Made by a program: the position numbers and the translations under genes
Shown here: positions 23,711-34,457 of the stretch, piece by piece
Numbering within the stretch: the stretch's first letter is position 1
Layout: each line of letters begins with the position of its first letter
Source: Cotesia glomerata
Lineage: Eukaryota > Arthropoda > Insecta > Hymenoptera > Braconidae
Assembly: GCF_020080835.1 (NCBI RefSeq)
Contig: NC_058165.1
Span: forward strand, 12,707,961-12,771,960
Direction of reading: 5' to 3'
DNA: 64,000 bases
The notes under the pieces: generated by a model
What the model saw: only the letters and a program-made list of their open reading frames with translations
Databases searched by the model: none
What the model was told of the DNA's origin: nothing

Positions 23711-24083
23711 TATAGTAATAATTAGAGACTGCAATAAACAGTTACAACATAAATTACAGTCTACGATTTTATGACTTACTTGTACTAATAAATTAAAATC
23801 ATGCAAGCTTTAATATTATAATTTGAAATTTAATTAAAACTAAAGATCTGACCTGATTCGATAAAATTAATGATAATTTTACCCAATTATGCGTACACCA
23901 AAATGTAAGCCGGCATCCGATCGTTATGATCTATTCTTACGTATAAATATAAGTATTTCTAATAATCAATCGATTTAAAACTACGTATTTGACCTGATTT
24001 TAGATGAAATTAATAATAATTTTACCCAAATCATAACTTACATAAAAATGTAAGTCGGCATCCAATTGTCATAAATAACTCTT

Positions 24084-24500
24084 CCCTAGCGGTTTCAAAT
24101 CATGGTGGAACCACGATTGTAACAATCGTGTAATCACTGTAAGAAATCGTAAGTACGACAGTGGATGTCAGCGCGTTTCCACCGTGTAATTGTTCCATTT
24201 GACCATCGTGCAACCGTTATGTACACACGGTGTATCCACGGAGATTTCTTGCTGTAATGAACTATAATAAGATGCTTGGTAGGAATCGTGAATCCACCAA
24301 GGAACCGCCGTGTATCCACAGTTTACGCAAAATAATGCTTATTCATAGATTCAATGCATTTTTTCAGTGAAATCACTATGTATATTGGTCGCGTAGTACT
24401 AAGTGAGTCTACAGAAAAATTGTCGTGTATACACGGTGTCTACGCGATAAATGCTATTGCATACAACGATATCTCCGTAGTGTCTAAAAGCATGAAATAT
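24084..24500. promoter_or_regulatory. left subterminal repeat region of the 19.7 kb element
   Basis: More G+C-rich than its surroundings. It contains repeated words in both orientations: CCACCGTGT (24178), ACACGGTGTATCCACGG (24226), CCGCCGTGTATCCACAG (24303) and ACACGGTGTCTACGCG (24434). By analogy with CACTA elements these would be binding sites for an element-encoded DNA-binding protein that helps the transposase. Confidence 0.6.
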
Positions 24501-24831
24501 CCTTACAAAATTGGTTAAAAGTGACAAAAATTAGATTCTTATTATTCATTTTTTTCCTTAAAACCATAATAATGTATAAAGTAACCGTCTATTTTAAATA
24601 AAATAAGAATTATTGTGACGATTATAATTAAAATATTTAGGACAAGAATAATAGTGACATCAATAAAAATAATGAGGCTGAAGATTATTATTGTAATGAT
24701 ATAAAAATGATAATGATAGTAACATACGTAATAGTTAAAACTATAATTAGAATTTTTTTAAATAATAATGATTAATAATCGATTATAATTAATAGCTATT
24801 ACTATAAATAATTAAATTAATAGCAGTTATT

Positions 24832-27433
24832 CTACTCCGGCACTTTATTTTGACGGCGACATTCTCGGCAGAATGCACCTGCCCAATCCCTCATGTATAT
24901 TCCAATGTCATCCTTTGATCCATCAGCAAACTTTATCTCCTTTTTATTTTGTAGATACAGACTGATCTCTGAAATAAATGAAAATGAAATAATTATTATT
25001 GAAAATAATATCTCTTTCATATGAACATATGGAAATTTTTAAAATCTAACTTTAATCTTCCTTAAATTTTTTAACCGATTCATTAATAGTCATTATCTTT
25101 TTAACTTGAAAGAAAAAGAGAACCGTTGACTGCCCGAAATCGCGTAAGAATTAATTAATTCATTCAAAATATGCCATTAACAAGAAATGTATATTTATAT
25201 TTAATTTCTAAATTTTATAAGTTATTGAAATTGTGTGCTTGAATGTCAATCAATAAGAAATCAGAGATAATTTTTTCAAAATTTCATTATATTTTAAATT
25301 AAATAACTTTAACGCAATAATTAATTTTACTTTTTAGGAATTGAATTGATTTTTTAAATGATAAACTGATAAGTAATCTTTCTTGTGATTAAAAATTGGC
25401 GTTGAATGACGCAAACCACAAAAAATTTACTTGACTCTTTGAGCTTATCACAAATGAAAAATTTAAAAAAATGCTTTTTTAACACACACTGATAGAGAAA
25501 AGTTCGCTTAACTGAAGACAAAAATTCTTTAACTAAAATTACTACAAAGAAAACAATAAATTTCGTGAAACAAGAGAAAAATTTCTTAAGTCTAGAAATT
25601 TTTTTGAAATCAAGAATTTGATCTTAACTCAAGAATTTTTTCTTTTGACTCGAAAAATTAATTGTTTTAAAGAAACAGAAATCGCAATCCTACAAATTTT
25701 AGGATTTTTTAAAATCCATAAGAGATATTCTATAAAGAAATATTGGTATAAGTAAGAAATTTAATGTTGATGATTAATTAGGACAATTTTGATGAATCCG
25801 TAATTTTTATTTTTGAAGAAAATAAAAAAGCAATTTTTAAGATTAGACAATTTTTTTAGATTGAGAAAAATAAAAAAATTTATCTAAAAATTGTTATGTC
25901 GATTAACATTCACTATGATTTCGAAAAAAGCAAGAACTCATATTTTTGTAAAAACAACAGACGCGGTTCTTAAAATTCCAGAATTCTTAAAAATTAATCA
26001 AAAGGATTATATATATAATACGCAAAATCGTGAAGCGTTCCACATTTTTAACAAATATAAATAATGCTGTGAAGCGGGAAAGAATAGGAGTTACGGATAA
26101 TTATTACGTGAAGCGTTCCAACATTCACGTAACGGGATAATTGGTAGGAAAGGATTGAGAAAGGATTAAGGAGAGGATCATCTTAATGTGAGTGTATAGA
26201 ATATGCGAGAAAAAATTCAAATAGCTCGGACTGGGATTCGAACCCAGAACCTTCCGATGACATGTCGGCTACTCTACCATTTGAGCTATCCGGTCTATAT
26301 TAAATTTCCTTTCACTTATTCTATATACATTAAGCCACACCGTCCATCTTACGGCTAGCTATATGACATTTGAGTTAAAAATTTAATTTTGAGAATCAAT
26401 TACTTTGTTCATAATGCTTTGAAAATTCGACATTTTCTAAATTTGGCATTTTTCAAAAAATTATTTTTTAACCATTTTTTTTTTTTTCACAGCCCCAAGA
26501 TTTGTTTTTTATTAAGAGGAATCTTTAGACATTCTTCGTAACTGTCAAACTTTTCTAGATATATAAAAAACATACTTGAAAAACTGGAAAAATTGTAAAA
26601 TTTCGAATTTATCATAATAGTTGAAAAAATTAAAAAAGGCCATTCGGCAGCCGAAATGGAAGTAGATTTTTCAAATGAAGAAAAATGATTTTTAATGAAA
26701 TAATATAATAACACTAATAGTGTATAACTTAATTCATGAATTTAGAACAAAATTCAATAATGAATTTAAAACGATTTAGAACAGATTTTGAAAAAAAAAA
26801 TTAGCTTGTGAAGAAAAAATTTCTCAATTATTTACCAAAGATTTGCAAAGATTATAAGATTTGAATTATGAATGACCAAATTTCAAGTAATTGCTTAGGA
26901 ACTACAGTTTCCAAATTAATTAGAATTTTGAAACCGGATAAAATTTTAATCGAAGAAAACAATATATAGAAGTAATTTGTGATATATTTACTGACGCATT
27001 ACCCGAAAACATTACACGAAAGACTGATCATTATCCTAATTATTGAATTTACATCATGATTAAGCTACAACAATTCTAAAACGGCTGCAACAGTAAAAAC
27101 TGTTTTATTGAACGAACTCTAGAAGGAGTAATATTGAGGCTATTACCACTTTTGAGTAGTGAAAATTGAAGCTTATTAAAAGAGCTTTACGATGCATTTT
27201 ACCGAATTTTGATATCTTGTCTAGATCAGTAGTTATACCAATTTGAAGTAGTAAAAACATCAATTTTCACGATTTTCAAAATTTCAAAATCCAGTCATTT
27301 CCAAATTACTCGACCGATTAAGCTCATCTTCGAACTTAACCTTGGTCTTGACCGATAGATAAAGCATGTTGAGTTTGAAAAGAATCGGTAATAAATTGAA
27401 AACGCTATCGTGCTGACAAACCGCGTTATATCG

Positions 27434-27505
<72 letters not shown>

Positions 27506-30500
27506 AATACATACATATATAAACTTTTGAACTATATATACATTTTCTGACTCAGCTCGACAAACTGAGTTAGAAAATGACTGAATTTTTTAAAAGTCGC
27601 GCCATGAGGACGGCTGCAATAGTTAGATTTTTATAAAATCTACTAAAAAAAATTTTCCGTTCTTTAAAATTGTTTTTATGATGTAAAGAAATTCCCCGAA
27701 AAAATGTATCCAAGTCGTAAGGGGTATATTGCAACTACTTGTCGAATTGACATGGAATTACCCAACACAAATTTTTGAAAAACATACATACGTCTAATTT
27801 TCTCAATTTCCTCATCTGATATTATTCGAGGATTTTCTACGCCATCTCGGCGTTTCGAATTTTATATTGCACATCTCTTCAGTTGTAAAAATATGTCGCA
27901 TAATAGTAGATGCACGACCACGCATATCTTTAGAGTTACATGCTGTTGCTAACTGCTCCGATGTAAATTCTACGTCGTCAATCACGAAAATCTAACAAAA
28001 ATAAAAAATTTAATATTTTGGGTTAGTTAAAAAATATGCTTGCTTTTCTCATTTATTTTATAATTAAAGTTGTGTTTGAACTTATTCATTCAGTAGATAA
28101 TTAATGAGGATTATTATTTTTTACAAGATAAAACGATTTTGGAAATTTGTGACCTATGTGGATGCACCACTTACTTTAAATTAGGATAGTTTGAACATTA
28201 CATCGCGTATCGACCGACTTTCATAATTTTTTCACAGCCAATGATTACCATAATTGAGAATATTAATTGAAAAAAATTGGAAAAATCATGCTTTGTGCAA
28301 ACTGCATATCAATTTATCGACATAATAAAGATGAACAGTTTCATAAACGTACGTAAAACGTTGTGGTTCATTTTAAAGACTCATACCCATAAAAATAAAT
28401 TCATAATAAAAAAAAAAAAAAATAGTATATACATCAAGTTACTAAAGTCAAAAGGACGTGTCTCAAAATTTACGCCTTTTTAGCTGTGCAGAACCAGAAA
28501 GGCGGATTAAAAAATTTTCTTTTCTCCAATCAACTAAGGAATGTATAAAAAGTAAAAAAGGCCATTCGGTAGCCGAAATGGAAGTAGATTACACAAATAA
28601 AGGAAATTCATTTTTTATAAAATAATATTAATAATAATATGTAACTTCAATTATTGATTGAAAATAAAATTCAATTATCAACTGAAATTTACATTAATTC
28701 TAATTTACAATTTACAAAAACTCTAAAGCGGCTGCAACAGTAAAATTGTTTCTTTGAAAGAACTTTCTAAAATGAGAAATACTGATATACATACATATAT
28801 AAACTTTTGAACCATATGTACTTTTTGACTCATATTGTCGAGTTAGGTCGAAATATAGTAAAATTAACGGAAAATTACGTCATGAGGACAAATACAATAG
28901 TTAGATTTTTATGAAATCTACTAAAAATGATTTTTGAAAATTGAACTGAAAATACTCACAGCCGAATTTTTTTGAAATTGTCAATTTATGTTAGAAGTTA
29001 AAAATTTTATTTTAATTTTTTCAGTCAATTTTTCTTAATATACAAAAATTAAAAATTTAAAGAAATTGGGATGTGTTAGTGTTTTCTCACTTCCAAAAAT
29101 CAATTTTTCGTTAGATCCCGACGTTGTGGGTCTTTAGGCGCTATTTTGACAATTTTTATCCATGCCTTTGGCTTTTAAAATTTTTTCATCAATGTCAAAG
29201 AGCGTATGCCAAAAAAATTTTGCGCTTTTCAACATAGATTTACTTTTATACATTCCCTTGTTGATGAGAAAAAAATTTTTTGCCCCAGTTCTGCACAATT
29301 TTTGACTTTAGTAACGCAACTTATAGCAAATAACAGTCCAATAAAACGGAACGATTAATAAAGAAAATCAATTTTCTTTACAGTTCAAAGTTTAAAAGTT
29401 TCGTAAATGTAAATGTAGACGACTTCAGCGCTCATACTATTCGTAAATTATTGAAGTACTTCGAATATATAAACAAAAGTTTTACTAATAATTTTAATTA
29501 TACTTGAAATTTTTCAATAAAAAATTTTTTAATTTAGTGGAAACGCTTTTGATGCGATAGTAAGAAACCTTTATTAGCCAGTTCAACGATAGTTGCGTTA
29601 TATCTATGAATCTTTTGCGCGCTGATAACACGACCGAAGAAAAATAATTCAATTAATTTATTGTTTTGAATATATTTATGAATTAAATTAATACCGTTCT
29701 TCTGTTGACAATTTTGATAGTTTCTTGAAGCTTTGGAATTATTTGTTTTCCTCTGGCGTTATTTCCACTAATGAAACCTATATTACCAACGCTGGGCTTG
29801 TGCAAATAATTTACAAGATTATTCACTTTGTTTTCTAGTCGACGAAGACACTGAAGAAGCGGTGATCTTCTGACACGACTTGAAATAGTTTTCCGTCGTC
29901 GAGTTGCTGTTGAAATTGAAGAACCTAATTCCGTAGAAGTGCTAGAAATACCTCGAGTAGGCGTCATATTGTTATCTATCTGGTGTTGATGAAAAAGTAA
30001 ATAAATTAGTTATTACCTTCAATAGTACAGAATCTCAAATAATAAAAGTTTATAATCTTTTAAGAGGGAACACTACGGCGACGATCGAAAAAAAGAGATT
30101 ATTTTCGGGAATTTTTTTGACAGGGAAAATAAAGGAATTTGGAGAGGTAAAAATATTTAATTATTACAAAGTTATTAACATTCTCGTCAAGCACTGGAGA
30201 AAGTTTCCCCCTCCCCGGTCGGTTCGATAACTCAAAAACAGATCATCTGAAAATAAAACCCAAATTGTTTTTAATTAGTAAGGGTGCAGTTATCGTCGCA
30301 CGTACGGAATTTGAAAAATTTTTATTTTGAAGATTTACTTTCAAAATTCCGTACGTGCGACGATAACTATCACTACTGATTAAAAGCAATTTGGGTTTTA
30401 TTTAAGATGATCCGTTTTGAGTTATCGAACCGACCATGAGGGGGAAGCTAGCTCTATGAGATTGTTAATAACTTTGTAATAATTAAATATTTTTAATAAA

Positions 30501-33500
30501 ATTTAGGGTAATAATCTTTAATGTATCCTTAATGAAATAAAAAAAATCCGATCCCCAAATTCTTTTATTTTCCCTGTCAAAAAATGTCCCGAACGTCACA
30601 GTGGTGTTCCCCCTTAACAAAACAGTTATGGCGCTGAAAAATGAACGTCATGAAAATGATATGTGCAAGCTTAATCACTCAATTCATTAACAAGAAAACG
30701 AGTTAAAAAATATTAATTCAGGCTACTAGTGACATCGAATTTGAGCAAGATTTTTTTATGGATTCTTGGTTAATTGTATGATTGTTTACTTTTCATAAAA
30801 ACTTTTAAAGATAGGGCAAGCTATTTTTGTTCGTTTTTTATAACTAAAATTTTTCATACGATGTTACAATGCACTTACTTCGTCATTTGTTTTCTCGTGG
30901 CCTACGATGGCTTCCTCTTCATTACTGTCGCCGGAGTGGTGACTATTAATCATGGATCCTCCGTCAGAAATCTGAAATATAAACAATTAATGAAATTCCT
31001 TACAAGCCTGATTTAATTTTTGAAATTATCGTTGTTATTATGTACTTCGTCTGACTCAGCTCTAATTATAGATTGAAAAATTATTTTCATCGTCTAAGAA
31101 ATTTTCAGTTTCCATTCCAAAATGCACAAAATTTTCTTGGACTACGAAAAAATTTTTTGAGTTAAGACATACATTTTTGATGTGTATGATCGATCATTAG
31201 TAAGTGCTTACTTCGTCATTTAATATGCTTTGGTCTCTGACGACGTTGAGGTTACTGTTGTCTTTATTAATTACATTTTCTCCGTCATTACTCTGAAATA
31301 TAAAATTTAAATAAATAGAAGTTCTTCTAAACTTGATACTAATTATCTCATAACTGAAATAATTATTTTTATGAAGTATTGGTTAATTTAGCTCTAATTA
31401 CTTAAAAGGCCATTCTGCTACCGCAATGAAAATATGATTTGATAGTAAAAACTGTTGGAACAAACCATATTGTCGGTAAAAATTGATGCGACTATGAAAG
31501 AAAAAACACTTTGAAAGAGCCAAATTTACTCAACATAAGTAAAAAAAAATTTATGATCGATAAAACGATTATAACAGTCAAATTTCATTAAGCACTACGT
31601 GAATAAGCATTGTATTTGTTTAACTATAAAAATTTGGGGCGTAAATTGTTGTTTATTGAAAGAATTTTAAGATATACTTAATAGAATTTTCTCAATCAAA
31701 AGTTATTTGGAATATAAAAGTTTAAGGTTAAAAAAATGAAAGTTTAAATTTTTATCACTTTTAAAAATGTAAAATGCTTTTACATCTTCAAATTTGATCT
31801 GAATATTTGTCCAGAAAAGACGTATGCTGAATTTCATTGAGATCCGATAAAAATTGTTTGTTTAGATACGCGTCAATATTTGATTATATTAGTAATAATA
31901 GAACTTACATTCATTTGTCTTTCCCGTTCAATTTGGTTATTCTCAATACTCGAAGCCGATAACATCGATCGATAATGTGCTGCTGATTCCGTGATAACAC
32001 GTTTCGAGTTGATTCCACATGACTCCTAAGATAAAAAATATTAATTATCTATAATCTACATGAAAATATGGTAGTATTGTGTTACTAGGTGGGAGGCTAC
32101 TAGCAATGGCATTAAGACTTATTGAGATAATAACATAATAAAATTAAATAAGCATGAACAAAATTAGTCATTGTGCACTAGATTAACTACTAAAAATAGA
32201 ATTTGATTTTTCATTCGAATCACTTTAAAAAAACTTGTAAGAAGTTTTAAGGAGGTCCTTTCGCCATCAACGTTGAATAAAACATATTAGATTATGTATT
32301 AAATTAAGTTTTATTTAATAGTTAAAGTCCTTATTTATCTACTAGTGAAGTTTAATTTATTCTTCACCGTGCAAATTTTTGAAAAAAAAATTTCTAAAAA
32401 TGTTAGCATTTTTTCCGAGTCTTATGAGAAAATCAGACCTTAACAACTTTCTCGAATTATGGCATTAACCACTGATTAGATGGGGTAAAAAAAACTCAAA
32501 ATAAGGCTTTCGAAATATGCAGGTTTCATGTTTTGCAAAAAAATACATAGATTAAGCCGTGGGAATTTATGGAGAAATTAAAATTATAAAATCACAGAAA
32601 ATTTTTGAGTAGCCTACAATTAAATAGTGTCAGAACATTTGGCAACGTTGCGTGAAGCGCGAGCTTTAGACCATTTAATAAATTGAAACTAAACTTTAAC
32701 GCACTTATGTTTTTCATACATACTAGTAATTAATTTATTGTTAACAAATTTTCATATTTCATAATTGAAAAATTAAAAAAATACTAGTATTCTTGCCATG
32801 AGACATTAGAATGTTATGGTTTTATAACAAACATTTTTAATTAATTTATTTATTTACCTGAAAGCTGATTTACAAGAGTCAAATGAATTGTTGTATTTAA
32901 TTATTTTTTTTAATTTTAAAAATTTCAACGATTAATGTCTCATATACTATTTGTTTTTAATTTTAGAAGGAATTTTTATGGGTTTTTATTTTAATTTCTA
33001 TCAGAGTATTGACTACTACAGTTGTTGTGACTCAACTGGAGCGAAAAGAACCTAGCTTAATGGTCGCCGAAAAATTTCATTTCATTTATAATTTATATTT
33101 GGGTCAAATCAAATTAAAGCATTAAATAAAATTAGTATTTTTGATTACAAAAAGCTTTAAATGAGTGATCAAAACAAGTCGGTAAAGCAATTTCAAATTT
33201 TGCTTTCTCACTACCCCCTAACCTATTAATTTTAGCTTACTTGTTCTTGAGGTCAAGCACAACTCTAACAGGTTCTCCATATTTGTGCGTACGAAAATAC
33301 ATTAGAACTTAATAGCTCTTAAGAATAGTCAGGACAGAAGCTGTTTATGAATCTCAAAACATGATCTGAAGATAAATTTCAATTTTTAAAAATCGGAGTA
33401 AAACCAAGAAATTCCTACTCTTTAGGAATTAAAACAATTGTATTTCTTTTAACAATTGAGTTAAAAAAAAACCAAAGGCAGAAATCTTAACTTGCAGAAT

Positions 33501-34457
33501 CTTTCTAGCTTTCTCGGTACTGGAAAGAAGACGATAATCCACTTAGGCCGACCACTGCATTATCGTTGGTGACCGGTTGCAAGAACTATTCTCGTTCTAA
33601 AAAGAATGTCATTAATTATTAGATTCAAGATGGAGAATTTTTTAGAAATTTTATGTAATACTGTACGCACTGAATCTTCTCTTCGAAGGTCTCGCCTTTT
33701 TTTTTTATATTGCTGTATAGCCCAGGCTGAAACCTGCGATTTTTAACCTAGGTATTAAACGATTTTTGTCCTTTGTATCTCTTCTGAGAGTTTCTTGTCA
33801 AATCATCTAATCATAAAAAAAAAAATAGTAGAATTACACAATGAGAAATAAAGTAAAAAGCAATATGTTAGCTTAAGGAAGTTCGAGAGAGCAGAAGATC
33901 TAATGTGAAATAATAATTTCCAGCTTTTGAGCTTTGAAATTAAGTATATGTATAAATAAATAATTAACCTCCCAACTTTAACAGGATAGAAAACTATACA
34001 AAAAGAAACTTAGGATTTGTTGCCGAAAATATAAAAAAAAAAATTAATAATAATACATTACCGATATTAGCTTTGTTGTTAAATAAGTAAAAATCATCAA
34101 TTAAATTGTTTAAAGAATTACATTTTTAAATTAAAATAAAGAATTTTTGACGAATAATGGAGAAGACTAAAATTTAAAAAAAAATTTTTACCAGTTATTT
34201 TGACTCATTAGTTACGCCTCGAACTTCCTTAACTAAAAGAAAGTAAATAAAATTTTCAAATTTTCTAGTAATTTTTATGAACTATATTTAAGATAAAAAA
34301 TGATTGTATGGAGATTATATAAAACGGATTTTACACTTAATTCAGAAAAAAATAGAATGAAAGAGATATTTAAAGCTAAGCAGAAGTCATGCTTAAGCAA
34401 GTAAGTCTAGAAACTTACGGCTTTTAGAATGCTTTTTCGTAATCTCCATCCAGGCAT
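24832..34457 (-). CDS. seven-exon accessory gene of the 19.7 kb transposon (~316 aa), one frameshift
   Basis: Exons on the minus strand, all with GT/AG borders: 34457-34419 (MPGWRLRKSILKA), 32025-31909, 31292-31212, 30971-30879, 29979-29695, 27991-27792 and 24968-24832. The first five introns are phase 0 and the last is phase 1; all lengths fit except exon 6, which has one extra base near 27852. Exons 3 and 4 are acidic and both end NDE. Exon 5 is basic (RRRKTISSRVRRSP) and may be helical (LLQCLRRLENKVNNL). Exons 6-7 form the C-terminal domain, FTSEQLATACNS ... MRHIFTTEEMCN ... DWAGAFCRECRRQ, which loosely recalls a BEN-type DNA-binding fold; I cannot confirm that. Probable role: TnpA-like DNA-binding partner of the transposase. 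Exon 1 could instead lie at 36855. Confidence 0.7.
24969..26024. other. intron sequence of the accessory gene, first part
   Basis: AT-rich. At 25495-25760 there are repeated TCAAGAA-type words like those of the short MITE family at 42703 and 60238, so a decayed copy may be present. No gene is seen. Confidence 0.35.
26025..26355 (-). repeat. tRNA-derived dispersed repeat, copy 2 (in an intron)
   Basis: The reverse complement matches 8483-8860, including the flanks GTAAGATGGACGGTGTGGCT and TTCTTTCCCGCTTCACAGCA. It lies in the last intron of the accessory gene, opposite in orientation to copy 1. Confidence 0.75.
26223..26295 (-). tRNA. tRNA-like sequence, probably SINE-derived pseudogene
   Basis: The same 73-base block as 8602-8674 with one visible change in the anticodon loop region (CATGTCA instead of CATGTCT). 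Boxes A and B are intact and the acceptor stem has the same two mismatches. Sharing of the mismatches shows common descent as a repeat. Confidence 0.5.
26630..27650 (+). mobile_element. short dispersed element, copy A (related to the 52.8 kb ORF element)
   Basis: The left end has a hairpin-forming word GGCCATTCGGCAGCCGAAAT followed by GGAAGTAGATTT. The right end has AACTTTTGAAC, GCTCGACAAACTGAG, CGCCATGAGGACGGCTGCAA and TAGATTTTTATAAAATCTA. Internal text at 27280-27420 (CGACCGATTAAGCTCAT...) resembles the sequence just after the 1,524-codon ORF (57435-57540). It encodes nothing, so it looks like a deletion derivative. It includes an (AT)n run near 27438-27510. Confidence 0.6.
27438..27512. 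repeat. (AT)n microsatellite
   Basis: Nearly pure AT dinucleotide run inside copy A of the short dispersed element. Confidence 0.95.
28555..28930 (+). mobile_element. short dispersed element, copy B (~375 bp)
   Basis: The same left hairpin word (GGCCATTCGGTAGCCGAAAT), the same middle word (GCGGCTGCAACAGTAAAA, also in copy A at 27081), and the same right end (AACTTTTGAACCATATG, CGTCATGAGGACAAATACAA, TTAGATTTTTATGAAATCTA). It is an internally shorter derivative of copy A and sits in the intron between exons 5 and 6 of the accessory gene. Confidence 0.65.
30060..30617. mobile_element. TTAA-target foldback MITE (~550 bp)
   Basis: TTAA at 30060-30063 and 30614-30617 flanks a near-palindrome with arms of ~250 bp. 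The left arm GAGGGAACACTACGGCGACG pairs with the right arm ending CAGTGGTGTTCCCCC. The inner arms contain CCGTACGTGCGACGATAACT and its complement around a centre near 30333. The TTAA duplication fits piggyBac- or Kolobok-type elements. It lies in the intron between exons 4 and 5 of the accessory gene and has no coding capacity. Confidence 0.85.
32026..34418. other. first intron of the accessory gene
   Basis: AT-rich. Near 33484-33594 the minus strand has exon-like borders (TCTTTTTAG before 33594, TTTCCAG near 33515) and reads NENSSCNRSPTIMQWSA then a stop. This may be a dead exon. No other gene signal was found. Confidence 0.3.

Larger units (their letters stand above)
19700..24083. repeat. 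satellite B, left block (~140 bp unit with stem-loop; ~780-800 bp higher-order period)
   Basis: Tandem diverged units begin with GATCTGGCCTAATTTGAGAT-like text, then AT-rich sequence, then a conserved inverted pair CTTACAT...ATGTAAG and GCCGGCATCCGATC. Unit starts include 19729, 19870, 20010, 20791, 21410, 21969, 22114, 22255, 22401, 22538, 23046, 23188 and 23335. Larger periods are visible: 19870 and 20651 are nearly identical over ~150 bp (781 bp apart), and so are 23046 and 23843 (797 bp). Exon-like modules interrupt the units. The array is cut at 24083 by the 19.7 kb transposon and resumes at 43806. Confidence 0.88.

Noticed and set aside
26630..28930. Simple terminal inverted repeats for the short dispersed family
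   Set aside because: Both ends contain GCAGCCG- and GTAGATTTT-like words, but in swapped order, so they do not align as ordinary inverted repeats.
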